Source: UBA10649 sp965278965 (GTDB lineage: Bacteria > Actinomycetota > Actinomycetes > S36-B12). From it: a stretch of DNA of 64,000 nt. A program made the position numbers and the translations under genes. Of the stretch, positions 14,268 through 23,624 are shown one piece after another. Each line of letters starts with the position of its first letter. Within the stretch, counting starts at the first letter, position 1. The DNA lies in contig OZ257127.1 in assembly GCA_965278965.1 (NCBI GenBank), positions 806,001-870,000 of the forward strand, read 5' to 3'. The notes beneath the pieces were generated by a model, which was not told where the DNA came from, searched no databases, and saw nothing but the letters and a program-made list of their open reading frames with translations.

Positions 14268-16832
14268 TCAGCGCACTCCCAGGTCCTCCAGCGCCGCGTC
14301 GACCGCGGCTGCCGTCGTAGCGGCATACGGCCCTGTCGTGATGGCGGCGTGGTCCCCCGGCACCCAGACAACAGTCGCCGGTGCCGAGAGGACCGAGTCC
14401 CACCGCAGGTCCGCGTGGCGGGAAGACGCGAAGCGCCCCGTCTGGGCACGCACGAGGACGACCGGCACGTCGCAGCCGGTGTCGACCCATCGGCGCACGG
14501 CCTCCTTGAGCAGGGCCTCGAACGCCGCGTGCTGCGCCGCCCGTGACCGTCGGACCCGCCCGGCCGACGCCGCTCGCAGGCGCCGCCGGGCCCGACGCAC
14601 GACGTAGCGCGGGACCCAGTACGCCCGCCGCAGCAGACCGCTGGACTGGCCCGCCGCCGCGCGGACATCCCGGTTCACCTCAAGCGCGCCCCGCAGGTCC
14701 GCGACCGGCCGTCGGGCCGCCCGCACCTCCGGCGTGATCGCGCGGGTGTCCAGCAGGACAACGGCGGCGACCTCCCGGCCGGCCCGGTGCAGCTGCCGGG
14801 CTGCCTCCATCGCGATGGTCCCGCCGACCGAGTGGCCGATGAGGACGACGGGGGCCTCCCCCAGCTCGTCGGCGATCGCGGCGACTGCCTGCCCGGCGAT
14901 GGCGTCGACGGTCCGGTCCGGCGGCCGACCGTCGGCGAACCCCCGGGGCAGCACCGCCAGACAGCGCCGCGCACGCAGCGACCGCGCGAGGACGGCCATC
15001 CCCTCCACGTAGGCACCGCTGCCGCCGGAGAACAGCACGGCCGGCGTCCTGTCCGCCGGGCCGTCCGTCACCGGGACGAGCACCGAACCCGACGCAGGTA
15101 GCCCCGAAGCGGCCGACCACGCGACGAGCGCGGCCGGGGTTGGAGCGCGAAGCAGGTCGGTCACCAGGACCGGCCGGCCCAGGACGCCGGCCACCGCCGC
15201 GCACAGCTCCTCCGCCGCGAGGGAGTCCGCGCCGAGGGCGAAGCAGTCGTCGTCCCGCCCCACGGCGGCGACGGCGAGCACCTCGGCGAACCGCGCAGCG
15301 ACGGCCGCCTCGACGAGGCCACGGGGCGCGTCATACACGGGCGGCGACGTCTTGTCCGCCCGCACCGCGAGAGCCCGCCGGTCGACCTTGCCGCGGTCGG
15401 TCACCGGGAGCGCCGGCAGGACGACGACGTGCGCCGGCACCATCGCGGCGGGCAGCACGGCCGCCACGGCCGCGCGCGCGGACACCGGCCGGAGGTCACC
15501 GGTCACGAACGCGGTCAGCACTGGCGGCTCGCCTGTGACGACGACGGCGGCCGTCGTCGCACCGGCCGTGCGGACGAGCGTGTCCGCGACAGCGGCCAGG
15601 TCGACCAGTACGCCACGGACCTTGACGACGTCGTCGTCCCGGCCGAGCAGCTCCAGCGTCCCGTCGGCCAGCAACCGCGCCCGGTCCCCGGTGCGATAGG
15701 CGCGACCCCGGTCGGTCTCGACGAACCGGGCGGCCGTGCGTTCCGGGTCGTCGAGGTATCCGAGCGCCAGGTCCTCCCCGGCGACCTCGAGCTCCCCGAC
15801 AACCCCGGTCGGCACAGATGCGCCGGCGTCATCCACCACGCGGACCGAGAGCCACGGCACGGGCCGCCCCACCCCGACCGTGCCCTCGCCCACCGGATCC
15901 CCCGGCGCGATGCGGGTCCCGGCGACCTGGTTCGTCTCCGAGGTGCTGTACCGGTGCAGGAGCACTGCGGCGGGGAACCACCGGCGGGCGACGTCGACGG
16001 CGGCCGGCAGCAGGCGATCCCCGCCGAGTGCGACGACCCGCACCCCTTGAATGCCGCCGGGCGGTGGCACGGGCAGGTGCGGCAGGAGTGCCGGGACCAC
16101 GTGAACGACGTTCGCGCCCGTCCGGCCGACGACGGCCGCGAGGTCCGCGAGACCGGCGTCGTGCACGTCGTGCAGCACGACCGCGCCTCCGGTCAGGAGC
16201 GCGGCGAACACGGGGGTCGCCGCTGCGACAGTCGACAGCGGCGACGCGACGAGGAAGCGGTCCGCCACCGTGGCGTCGATCGACGCCGCATACCGGTGGG
16301 CATTGCGCACCACCGAGCGGTGCGCGTGGACGACGGCCTTCGCGATGCCGGCCGTGCCCGACGTGTGCGCGACCGTGGCCGGATCGCCGGGTGCGACCTC
16401 GCGGACCTCGTCCGACGCCGCCGCTGCGCGGTCGGCCGCGAGGACGGGCCGGTCGCCCGCCAGGCGCGCCGCGACAGCCAGGTGCTGCGGCCCCGCCACG
16501 AGGGCGCGGGCGCCGTGCCGCGCGAGCACCGCTGCGTGCGCGTCGAACGGCGCCCGGGGGTCGAGGACGAGCGACGGAAGGCCGGCCGCGGCGCAGGCGA
16601 GCATGGCAGCCACAGTCCAGCGGTCGTGCCCGCCGAGGACCAGGACAGGCCCGTGCCGTGGCGGCGTCGCCCCCAGTGCGGCTGCCAGCGCGCGTACGCG
16701 GTCCCCGAGCCCGAGGTACGTGAGCTCCCCGCCGGCGTCGATGACGGCGACCGCCGACGGGCGGTCCGACGCCACCTGGGCGAAGGCGGCACCGACGACC
16801 TCGACGCCGGTCGGGTCAACCACCGGCCGCAC
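14268..16832 (-). CDS. Stand-alone NRPS-like synthetase, A-T-TE
   Basis: 854 residues. Adenylation domain in about the first 490: AHTSGTAGIAKAVVHAH (A3), YSTSETNQVAG (A5), YRTGDRARLLADG (A7), VVKVRGVLVD (A8) and PVTDRGKVDRR (A10). A carrier domain with LGADSLA, whose Ser takes the phosphopantetheine arm, follows near 540. The C-terminal thioesterase has GHSVGGT. No condensation domain is present. It therefore activates one acid and releases or transfers it. It starts inside the 3' end of the cyclase gene (overlap 17 bp), so the two are co-expressed. Acylation of the lasso peptide, or making a small precursor with the dehydrogenases at 20.5-23.6 kb, are both possible; substrate residues were not decoded. 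Confidence 0.85.
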   Translation of the reverse strand: MRPVVDPTGVEVVGAAFAQVASDRPSAVAVIDAGGELTYLGLGDRVRALAAALGATPPRHGPVLVLGGHDRWTVAAMLACAAAGLPSLVLDPRAPFDAHAAVLARHGARALVAGPQHLAVAARLAGDRPVLAADRAAAASDEVREVAPGDPATVAHTSGTAGIAKAVVHAHRSVVRNAHRYAASIDATVADRFLVASPLSTVAAATPVFAALLTGGAVVLHDVHDAGLADLAAVVGRTGANVVHVVPALLPHLPVPPPGGIQGVRVVALGGDRLLPAAVDVARRWFPAAVLLHRYSTSETNQVAGTRIAPGDPVGEGTVGVGRPVPWLSVRVVDDAGASVPTGVVGELEVAGEDLALGYLDDPERTAARFVETDRGRAYRTGDRARLLADGTLELLGRDDDVVKVRGVLVDLAAVADTLVRTAGATTAAVVVTGEPPVLTAFVTGDLRPVSARAAVAAVLPAAMVPAHVVVLPALPVTDRGKVDRRALAVRADKTSPPVYDAPRGLVEAAVAARFAEVLAVAAVGRDDDCFALGADSLAAEELCAAVAGVLGRPVLVTDLLRAPTPAALVAWSAASGLPASGSVLVPVTDGPADRTPAVLFSGGSGAYVEGMAVLARSLRARRCLAVLPRGFADGRPPDRTVDAIAGQAVAAIADELGEAPVVLIGHSVGGTIAMEAARQLHRAGREVAAVVLLDTRAITPEVRAARRPVADLRGALEVNRDVRAAAGQSSGLLRRAYWVPRYVVRRARRRLRAASAGRVRRSRAAQHAAFEALLKEAVRRWVDTGCDVPVVLVRAQTGRFASSRHADLRWDSVLSAPATVVWVPGDHAAITTGPYAATTAAAVDAALEDLGVR

Positions 16833-18384
16833 CCTCCTGGGCGCGCCGCTGCTCGCGGTCCTGCGCCAGTAGTCGCAGCAGCACGGGGTCCTCCTTGGCC
16901 GTCATGCGGACCGACTCCGGCACGAGTCCGGCGACGGCGAGGCGGAAGACGCGGCGGCTGTGGCGACCGACGCGGAAGGCCTCGGGCGGGGCAGACAGCG
17001 ACCACTCCACGAGCCGCAGGTCGAGCAACGGGAAGTGGTAGTCGACGCCGAACCGACGCCCGGCCTCATGCCAGGACTCCACCCGACGGGCGAGGTGGCC
17101 CATCGCGATGAGCGCAAGCTGCAGGTCCCTCGCCGTGGCCGCCCGCTCCAGCGCGTGCCGTGAGTCCCAGTACGCGGCAGCGAGCTCGGGGTACCGGTCG
17201 GCAGCAGCCCGCATCGCGGCGTCCCAACGCTGCTGGAACGCCGGACGGTTCGCTCGCCGCCGCAGGGGCTGGGGCAACCCGTCGCGCGCGAGGTGTCGTG
17301 CAGAGGCGACGCGGCCGAGCCCGCCGGCACGCAGCCGGGCGTACGACTCGTGCAGGGCACGGACACGGGCACCGCGGACGAGGGCCCGTGTCGTGCCGCG
17401 GCCGTTGAAGCTGGCGAACTCGTCGCCACCCCAGCCGGACAGGATGTGGCGTACACCGATCGCGGACGCCAGCGGGAGCAGGTGCGACTCGCGTCCGAGC
17501 GTCTCGTCCGGCTGCGTCGCCGGGTCTGTGTCCGCGAGCCAGGGCGCCGGTGCCATCGTCGCGGGGCCGAAGACGACCGGCACACCGAGATCGGCCGCGA
17601 GGGTCGTGATGAGGTCGCGCTCGTCATAGGCCAGCGGCTCGTCGCCGGACGCCTCGGCGAACGTGACCGCCGACGGCTCGGGCGACCATGACAGCACGGC
17701 GTCCAGTGACGAGCCCGCATCGCGGAGGACCCGTTGCGCCTCGAAGGCGACGACGGTCGAGTCCAGTCCGCCGGACAGGTGCGCGGCGACCCGGCTCGGT
17801 CCACCGCCCGGTGCCGGCGGGCACGCGAGGACCGCCTCCGCGATGGCGGTCACGAGCAGGGAACGCAGCTCGCGCGCCGCCTCGTCGACGCTGACCCGGG
17901 TGCGAGGCACATCCTCCGGTCGCCACCAGCGCACGGGCCGACCGTCCGGGATCGCCTGCGACGAGCCTGGCGGGACGCGGCGGATGCCGCGGGCCGAGGT
18001 CGCCGTCGGGAGCAGGCCGGTCGCGTGGACCGACCTCGCGAACGCGAACTCGTCATCCGGCCCGGCATCGACGTCGCCCGTGCGTGCGAGCTCGACGAGG
18101 CTGTCGCCGATGTGGAGCTGCCCCGACGAGCCGACCGCCCAGTACGCCGGCATGAGGCCGAGGCCGTCGCGCCACATGGTCAACGTGCCGTCCGCGCCAC
18201 GCCGGGCGATCGCCCACGCCCCTAGGAGGCGGCGCGGCGCGTCCGACCCCCAGCGGTCGAACGCCGCCGCCACGACGTCGGCGCTGGACCCGTCCGTGCC
18301 GAGGCCGAGCTCGGCGGCCAGCGGCAGGCGGTTGACGAGGGTGGCCGCGCACCAGCGGACGTCCGCGGGTCCGGCCGGGATCAT
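16816..18384 (-). CDS. Asparagine-synthetase-like lasso cyclase, system B
   Basis: 522 residues from ATG (MIPAGPADV). The N-terminal domain resembles the Ntn half of AsnB without Cys2, and includes AFDRWGSDAPRRLLGAWAI as in lasso C proteins. The synthetase half has the ATP motif LSGGLDST near residue 208 and the intact loop LSGWGGDEFASFNGRG. This is the standard lasso cyclase layout: adenylate the acceptor Glu/Asp and form the macrolactam with core residue 1. Its likely substrates are the four family B precursors 2.5 kb away. A CAGAAT hexamer lies six bases before the ATG, again a possible leaderless start, although I see no good -35. Confidence 0.9.
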   Translation of the reverse strand: MIPAGPADVRWCAATLVNRLPLAAELGLGTDGSSADVVAAAFDRWGSDAPRRLLGAWAIARRGADGTLTMWRDGLGLMPAYWAVGSSGQLHIGDSLVELARTGDVDAGPDDEFAFARSVHATGLLPTATSARGIRRVPPGSSQAIPDGRPVRWWRPEDVPRTRVSVDEAARELRSLLVTAIAEAVLACPPAPGGGPSRVAAHLSGGLDSTVVAFEAQRVLRDAGSSLDAVLSWSPEPSAVTFAEASGDEPLAYDERDLITTLAADLGVPVVFGPATMAPAPWLADTDPATQPDETLGRESHLLPLASAIGVRHILSGWGGDEFASFNGRGTTRALVRGARVRALHESYARLRAGGLGRVASARHLARDGLPQPLRRRANRPAFQQRWDAAMRAAADRYPELAAAYWDSRHALERAATARDLQLALIAMGHLARRVESWHEAGRRFGVDYHFPLLDLRLVEWSLSAPPEAFRVGRHSRRVFRLAVAGLVPESVRMTAKEDPVLLRLLAQDREQRRAQEGAAGG

Positions 18385-18407
18385 CCGAGCATTCTGGCGC
18401 ACCGCGC

Positions 18408-18436
18408 TTGACCCGCAGCCCTCACTGCCGTTGTAT
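18408..18436 (+). promoter_or_regulatory. Promoter of kinase K5, leaderless layout
   Basis: TTGACC at 18408-18413, a 17-bp spacer, TTGTAT at 18431-18436, then six bases to the ATG at 18443. This is the same geometry as the family B precursor promoters, suggesting co-regulation of kinase and precursors. Confidence 0.62.
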
Positions 18437-18442
18437 GCCCGC

Positions 18443-19336
18443 ATGCCCGACGCTGGCCGGACACGTGCTCCGGCCTGGCTCCGGGTGCCCGACCACCTCG
18501 GAATCGCCGTGAGCATCGGACCGTGCCCGGACGACCTCCCCGGTGCCGCGGTGGTCGCGCCGGGGACGTGGGTCTCACCGACGCGGGCGCTCATGCACCT
18601 GACAGGCGGGTGGCGCGTCCTCGTGGAGGACGGCACCCGGATCACCGTGGATGGACCGCCCGATGACCCGACCCTCGCGTCCGGAGCCGTCGAGGGCCGT
18701 ACGTGGATCGTCGACGGGTGGGCGTTGCCCTACGCGTTCCTGCAGCAAGGCCTCATGCCGCTGCACGCAACCACGGTGGACGTCGGCGGGCAGGTCGTCG
18801 CGATCGGCGGACGGTCCGGTGCCGGCAAGTCGACGACTGCGTTGGCGCTCGCTGCCCGTGGCCACGCGCTGCTTACGGACGACTCCACGGTGGTCGACCT
18901 TCGCGACGACGGTCCGTGGGTGCTGCCGTTCTGGCGGCGGGTCCACCTGTATCCCGAGACTGCCGATGCCCTCGGCCTCGCCCCGGTCGACGCGATGACG
19001 GGGCAGCCGGCGAAGGGAGCCGTGCTGCCGGCGGCGCCGCCGACGCAGCCGCGGCGGCTGACGGCGGTCGTGCTCCTCGATCCGCACCCGGATGCGGCGG
19101 CGGTGACCGGCCGCAGGGAGCGCGGCGCGCAGGCGCTGTCCCAGGTCCTGACGCACGCGGGTCGGCAGCAGTCCGGGCCGATCACCCTCGGAGCTGCCCG
19201 CTACCTCGCGATCATGACGCGGCTGGCCGGCGGCACGCCCGTCTGGAGCGTCGAGCGACCCGACGGCCCGTGGACGGCCGAGGCCGTCGCCGACCTGGTC
19301 GAGGAGATCGCCGCAGATCCGCGGTCAGCGGCGTAG
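18443..19336 (+). CDS. HPr-kinase-fold protein, lasso tailoring kinase type (K5)
   Basis: 297 residues from ATG (MPDAGRTRAP). The order is VDGWALPYAFLQQG, HATTVDV, P-loop GRSGAGKSTTALALAARGH near residue 129, then LLTDDSTVVDL. All nucleotide-binding elements are intact. It is very like K4 (LRVPDHLGI and LPDHLGI share the same N-terminal segment), so K4 and K5 look like a duplication within system B. It is read divergently from the cyclase. Two kinases for one precursor family could mean successive phosphorylations; this is inference. Confidence 0.85.
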   Translation: MPDAGRTRAPAWLRVPDHLGIAVSIGPCPDDLPGAAVVAPGTWVSPTRALMHLTGGWRVLVEDGTRITVDGPPDDPTLASGAVEGRTWIVDGWALPYAFLQQGLMPLHATTVDVGGQVVAIGGRSGAGKSTTALALAARGHALLTDDSTVVDLRDDGPWVLPFWRRVHLYPETADALGLAPVDAMTGQPAKGAVLPAAPPTQPRRLTAVVLLDPHPDAAAVTGRRERGAQALSQVLTHAGRQQSGPITLGAARYLAIMTRLAGGTPVWSVERPDGPWTAEAVADLVEEIAADPRSAA

Positions 19337-20476
19337 GACCCGCCGGCGGACGAGGTCGCCGAGCTCGGCGCCGACCTGCGCGACGACCTCACGTGGGCCG
19401 AGGTCGGGCGTGATCCGCTCGGGCGGGGCGAGCGCGTCCGTGAGGGCCATGGTGGCCGCGGCGGGCAGTCCGGCGAACCGGGCCGAGTCGCGGTAGACCG
19501 AGACGAGCTCCCCGAGCGAGGTGTCGGTCGCCAGCCACTCCGGCCGGATCGACGTCCGCCGCCACAGCGCCAGCAGCGGCGTCGGGTCGACCCGGCCCAG
19601 CGGCGCGATCCGCTCGGCCCCGGGCAGCGGTCCGAGCAGGGAGGACGCGAGCGTGACCGCCTCAGCGGCGACCCGTCGCAGGCGCCAGTGCGCGTCGACC
19701 GGCAGTGAGGCGCCGGGCCGTGCGAGCAGCCGGGCCACGTCCACGAGCAGCCGCAGCCGCGCATAGCGGTCGACTGCCGCGTGGTAGCAGGCCGCCGCGA
19801 ACGCGTCCGGCTCAGCGAGCGTCGGGACGGTCCGGTCGGCGATCGTCACGGATCCCGCGCGGTCCAGCAGCACCGATGCTGACGGCAGCGGGCGCGCGTG
19901 CCACCCGATGCGCCAGTGGAGGTCGACGGGCGACGCGGGCGCCAGGTAGGACCGCTCACGACGTGAGGCGAGGTACCAGGCGCGCCAGCGCCCCTCGGGA
20001 GGGAGCGCGTCGCCGGACCACCCGCCGGACGTGAGCGTCTCGTGCGTGGCCGGGACGTCCTCCGGACGCACCAGGAGGTCGATGTCGCCTGCCCCTCGCG
20101 CGGTCGGCGATCCGGTCGAGGCCACCGCGAGGGCGACCCCCTTGAACAGCAGCACGGGGATCCCGGCAGCGGCGACAGCGCTGACGGCGCGGACGGACTG
20201 CCCGGCGAGCCCCATCGCGCCCAGGGTCTGCGCCCGCACGTCGTCCCGGAGCGCGTCGACCAGGGCGTCCGGCAGCTCGAGCGCGGCAGCGTGCGTGACG
20301 AGCAGCGGGGCGACCCGATGGAGCCTGACGGCCTGGGCGACCGCCGCGACCGTGGTGGTCGCCCACAGCGGTCGGACCCGCACGATCTCGCCGCGCTCGA
20401 TGGCCAGCGCGCCGCGGGTCGCTGCGACGACGACGCCCACGGCCTCCGGGGTCGCGAGCAGTCCCGACCCGTCCAC
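19325..20476 (-). CDS. Nucleotidyltransferase family protein (NTP_transf_5 type)
   Basis: About 383 residues from the GTG reading VDGSGLLATPEA; the frame is open further, to 20557, but that would overlap the divergent gene. Pol-beta-type nucleotidyltransferase signature: FKGVALAV then ARGAGDIDLLVRPED near residues 130-165, where the DxD pair binds metal. The C-terminal half is helical with VDLHWRIGW and ACYHAAVDRYARLRLLVDVARL. Proteins of this family often sit beside lasso peptide kinases. They could transfer a nucleotide or extend a phosphate on the peptide, but I know of no settled reaction. A TAGGAT hexamer seven bases before the GTG supports the start chosen. Confidence 0.8.
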   Translation of the reverse strand: MDGSGLLATPEAVGVVVAATRGALAIERGEIVRVRPLWATTTVAAVAQAVRLHRVAPLLVTHAAALELPDALVDALRDDVRAQTLGAMGLAGQSVRAVSAVAAAGIPVLLFKGVALAVASTGSPTARGAGDIDLLVRPEDVPATHETLTSGGWSGDALPPEGRWRAWYLASRRERSYLAPASPVDLHWRIGWHARPLPSASVLLDRAGSVTIADRTVPTLAEPDAFAAACYHAAVDRYARLRLLVDVARLLARPGASLPVDAHWRLRRVAAEAVTLASSLLGPLPGAERIAPLGRVDPTPLLALWRRTSIRPEWLATDTSLGELVSVYRDSARFAGLPAAATMALTDALAPPERITPDLGPREVVAQVGAELGDLVRRRVLRR

Positions 20477-20555
20477 GGCGGCGATCCTAGGGGCCGCGGG
20501 CGCAAGGCTCCGGCGCGCAACCTCCCCGCCACGTGGCTTCGGTACGTTACCCGCC

Positions 20556-21680
20556 ATGTTCGACCTGCCCGTGGGCTCCTGCCTCCCTTCGTGGACCCCG
20601 GCCCCGTCGCCGCGGGTCGCCGGGACGCTGCGTCTGGGAGTCGTCGACGGCGAGGGCATCGGCGCCGAGGTGGTGGCAGCTGCGGTCACGGTTCTGCGCG
20701 CCGCCGCGCACGCGCACGACCTCCGCCTCGACCTCGTCCGGTCCGGGGAGATCGGCAGCGTCGGCCCCGACGGGTTCGGCCTGGACCCGGCAGCGGTCGC
20801 CTACTACGACGCCGCCCTCGCTGAAGGGCTGCCCGTCCTCACCGGGCCTGCTGGCGGCCGCTTCGTCTACCAGCTGCGGTCGCGCTACGACCTGTTCGCC
20901 AAGCTCGTGCCGGTCGCCCCTCTGGCCGAGCTCGCCGACGCGTCGATCGTGCGCCCCCATCGCATCCGCGGCACGGACGTCCTCATCGTGCGCGACAACG
21001 TCGGCGGCCTCTACCAGGGGGCGTTCGGCCGGCGGGACGGCGGCCGAACCGCCTATCAGGAGGCGACGTACCGGGCCGACCAGGTCGAGCGGATCATCGA
21101 CGTGGCGCTTCGGGCCGCCGCCGGGCGGCGCGGGCGGCTGGCCGTCGTCACCAAGCCCGGGGGGATCCCGGCCGTCAGCGCCCTGTGGTGCGAGGTCGCC
21201 GCCGCGGCCACCCGCAGTGACGTCGTCGTCGAGATCATCGAGGTCGACAACGCCTGCTACCAGCTCGTCGCCGACCCGCACCGGTTCGACGTCGTCGTCG
21301 CCCCCAACATGCTCGGCGACGTGGTGGCGGACACCGCAGCCGTGGTCCTGGGCTCGCGGGGAATGGCGTACTCGGCGAACTTCGGCGAAGGTGCGCGTGC
21401 CGTCTACCAGACAGGGCACGGCGCGGCCCACGACCTCGCGAAGTCCGACCGGGCAAACCCGGTCGCGCAGATCCGCAGCGCTGCGTGGCTCGTGCGGGAG
21501 AGCCTGCAGCATCGGCTCGTCGCCGAGGCCATGGAGGAGGCGGTCACAGCGACGCTGGCGGCCGGGCTGCGCACCCCCGACATTGCCGGACCGGACAGCG
21601 TCGTCGTCGGGACGGCAGCCCTGGCCGAGGAGATCGCCGGCCGCGTCGTCCGGTCCGAGTCCGCGCGCGACGCGTCGTGA
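20556..21680 (+). CDS. Isocitrate/isopropylmalate-dehydrogenase-like enzyme
   Basis: 374 residues from ATG. LRLGVVDGEGIGAEV near residue 26 and the late metal/NAD region NMLGDVVADTAAVVLGSRGMAYSANFGEG are the landmarks of the beta-decarboxylating dehydrogenase superfamily (LeuB, Icd, tartrate dehydrogenase). RDNVGGLYQGAFG corresponds to the substrate-loop region. The family oxidises a 2-hydroxy acid with NAD(P) and may decarboxylate it. Its stop overlaps the GTG of the next gene (GTGA), so it works with the isochorismatase/ALDH fusion. It is not with leucine-pathway genes, so I infer a secondary role in making a building block, possibly the acid used by the A-T-TE enzyme. Confidence 0.82.
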   Translation: MFDLPVGSCLPSWTPAPSPRVAGTLRLGVVDGEGIGAEVVAAAVTVLRAAAHAHDLRLDLVRSGEIGSVGPDGFGLDPAAVAYYDAALAEGLPVLTGPAGGRFVYQLRSRYDLFAKLVPVAPLAELADASIVRPHRIRGTDVLIVRDNVGGLYQGAFGRRDGGRTAYQEATYRADQVERIIDVALRAAAGRRGRLAVVTKPGGIPAVSALWCEVAAAATRSDVVVEIIEVDNACYQLVADPHRFDVVVAPNMLGDVVADTAAVVLGSRGMAYSANFGEGARAVYQTGHGAAHDLAKSDRANPVAQIRSAAWLVRESLQHRLVAEAMEEAVTATLAAGLRTPDIAGPDSVVVGTAALAEEIAGRVVRSESARDAS

Positions 21681-23584
21681 CCGACCTCCTCGGGACGGCC
21701 GCCACCGCGCTGCTCGTGGTCGACGTGCAGCACGACTTCCTCGACCGTCCGGGCCTGGTCCCGTCGGCGGCGGCCGTCGTGGCGGGATGCGCCGAGCTGC
21801 TTGCGGCCTTCCGCGCCGCGGGTCAGCCCGTCGCCCACGTACGCACGCTCGTGCGGCCCGACGGCGCGGACGCGATGCCGCACACCCGCCGCCTCGGTGC
21901 GCCCGCGTGCGTCGAGGGCAGCCCGGGAGCGGGCCCGCCCGAGGAGCTGGCCGAGCGCGACGGTGAGCTCGTCGCCCGCAAGCAGCACTACCGCGGGTTC
22001 GCGGACCCCGCCCTGGACGGCTGGCTGCGCGACCGCGGCACGACGCGCGTCGTCGTCGCCGGGCTGTACACGCATGCCTGCGTCCGCGAGACGGCTCTCG
22101 ACGCGTACGAGCGCGGATATGAGGTCGTCGTCGCCGCGGACGCCGTCGGCAGCGACGACCCTGAGCACGCCGAGTCCACGCGCCGCTGGCTGGCCGGCCG
22201 GCTGGCACCGTTCGCGGCCACCCCCGAGATCCTCGCGGCGCTGCCGGCACCGGCTCCCCCGTCCCTGGCCGACGCCGTCGCAGCCCAGGTCGCCGCCGCG
22301 GCCGCCGCACAGCCGGCGTGGGCCGCGCGGTCGACGGCCGACCGGATCACGATCCTGACGCGATGGGCCGAGGTCCTGCAGCACCAGTCCGCGGAGCTCG
22401 CCGACGAGATCGTCGCCGGCGTCGGCAAGCCCGCCATCGATGCGCGGGCCGAGGTCGCGCGGGCGGTCGCGCACATCGCCTCGGCGGTCGCCGTCGCGGA
22501 CAGCATCGACGACGAACAGGTCGCGGCCGGCGTCGTGGCACGCCACAGCCCTGTCGGGGTCGTCGCTCTCGTCATGCCGTGGAACAACCCACTGGCGTTG
22601 CCTGTCGGCAAGATCGCCCCGGCGCTCGCCCTCGGCAACGCCGCGATCCTCAAGCCGGCGCCGGAGGGTGACGGCGTGGCCGACCTCCTGATGCGGACGC
22701 TGGCCGAGGCCGGCGTGCCCGCCGGGCTGGTCGGTCGGCTGGACGGCGGCGCCGAGGCGGGCGCCGCGCTGGTCCGGGCACCCGGCGTCGATGCCGTGGC
22801 CGTGACCGGCTCGATCGCCACGGGGCGGGCCGTCGCGCTCGCGTGCGCCCGGCTCGGCCGGCCCCTGCAGGCCGAGCTCGGCGGTAACAACGCCGCCGTG
22901 GTGCTCGCCGACGCCGATCTCGGCACCGACGTCCCCGCCCTCGTGCGCAACGCCTTCGCCTTCGCCGGGCAGCGCTGCACGGCGGTCCGCCGATTCGTGG
23001 TCGCCCGGGAGATCCTTCCCGCCTTCGTCCAGCAGGCCGTGGCCGTTGTCGCGGAGCTGCGCATCGGCGACCCGCGGGACGAACGGACCGAGGTCGGGCC
23101 GATGATCAGCTCGGCGGCGCGCGAGCGTGTCGTCGCGGTCGTCGAGCGGGCGACGGCGTCCGGCGCGCAGCTCCTGGCGCGGGCCCCGCTGGCGGACGAC
23201 CTCGCCGCGTCCGGCCCGTACCTCGCGCCCATGCTCCTGCTGACGGAGGACCGGACCAGCGAGGTCGCCCAGGACGAGACCTTCGGCCCGGTCGCCGTCA
23301 TCATCCCCTCCGAGGACGAGGCCGATGCGGTCGCCGTGGCCAACAACGTGACCCAGGGCCTCGTGCTCACCGTGTGCACGCGGGATGCCGACGCAGCCGA
23401 CCGCGTGCTGGCCGCGGCACAGGCCGGGATCGTGCAGTGGGGACCGCACGGGTTACCCGTCCACCCCGGCGCCCCGTTCGGCGGCTGGAAGGCCTCCGGC
23501 ATCGGGGGGCCCGAGCACGGGCGGTGGGACGCCGACTTCTTCACCCGGGTCCAGGCCCGCTACGTCCCGACCGACGACCGCTGA
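21677..23584 (+). CDS. Fusion of isochorismatase-like hydrolase and aldehyde dehydrogenase
   Basis: 635 residues from GTG. Residues ~1-190 are a cysteine-hydrolase (isochorismatase-like) domain: TALLVVDVQHDFLDRPG at the start and VVAGLYTHACVRETALDA with the nucleophile Cys. Residues ~195-635 form an aldehyde dehydrogenase: VVALVMPWNNPLALPVGK, VTGSIATGRAV, AELGGNNAAVVL with the general-base Glu, and AFAGQRCTAVRR with the catalytic Cys. Both active sites look intact and the frame is uninterrupted, so it is a true fusion and not a sequencing join. The two activities would act in sequence on one intermediate, for example amide or ester hydrolysis and aldehyde oxidation. I do not know this architecture from characterised pathways. 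Confidence 0.88.
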   Translation: MTDLLGTAATALLVVDVQHDFLDRPGLVPSAAAVVAGCAELLAAFRAAGQPVAHVRTLVRPDGADAMPHTRRLGAPACVEGSPGAGPPEELAERDGELVARKQHYRGFADPALDGWLRDRGTTRVVVAGLYTHACVRETALDAYERGYEVVVAADAVGSDDPEHAESTRRWLAGRLAPFAATPEILAALPAPAPPSLADAVAAQVAAAAAAQPAWAARSTADRITILTRWAEVLQHQSAELADEIVAGVGKPAIDARAEVARAVAHIASAVAVADSIDDEQVAAGVVARHSPVGVVALVMPWNNPLALPVGKIAPALALGNAAILKPAPEGDGVADLLMRTLAEAGVPAGLVGRLDGGAEAGAALVRAPGVDAVAVTGSIATGRAVALACARLGRPLQAELGGNNAAVVLADADLGTDVPALVRNAFAFAGQRCTAVRRFVVAREILPAFVQQAVAVVAELRIGDPRDERTEVGPMISSAARERVVAVVERATASGAQLLARAPLADDLAASGPYLAPMLLLTEDRTSEVAQDETFGPVAVIIPSEDEADAVAVANNVTQGLVLTVCTRDADAADRVLAAAQAGIVQWGPHGLPVHPGAPFGGWKASGIGGPEHGRWDADFFTRVQARYVPTDDR

Positions 23585-23624
23585 CGGTGCGTCCGTGTGA
23601 GCAGCGGCTGAGAGACTGCGCGCC

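Noticed and set aside
21404..23449. Very long open frame on the minus strand opposite the isochorismatase-ALDH gene
   Set aside because: High-GC shadow frame: low-complexity Arg/Gly/Asp-rich translation with no domain, while the plus strand has clear catalytic motifs.
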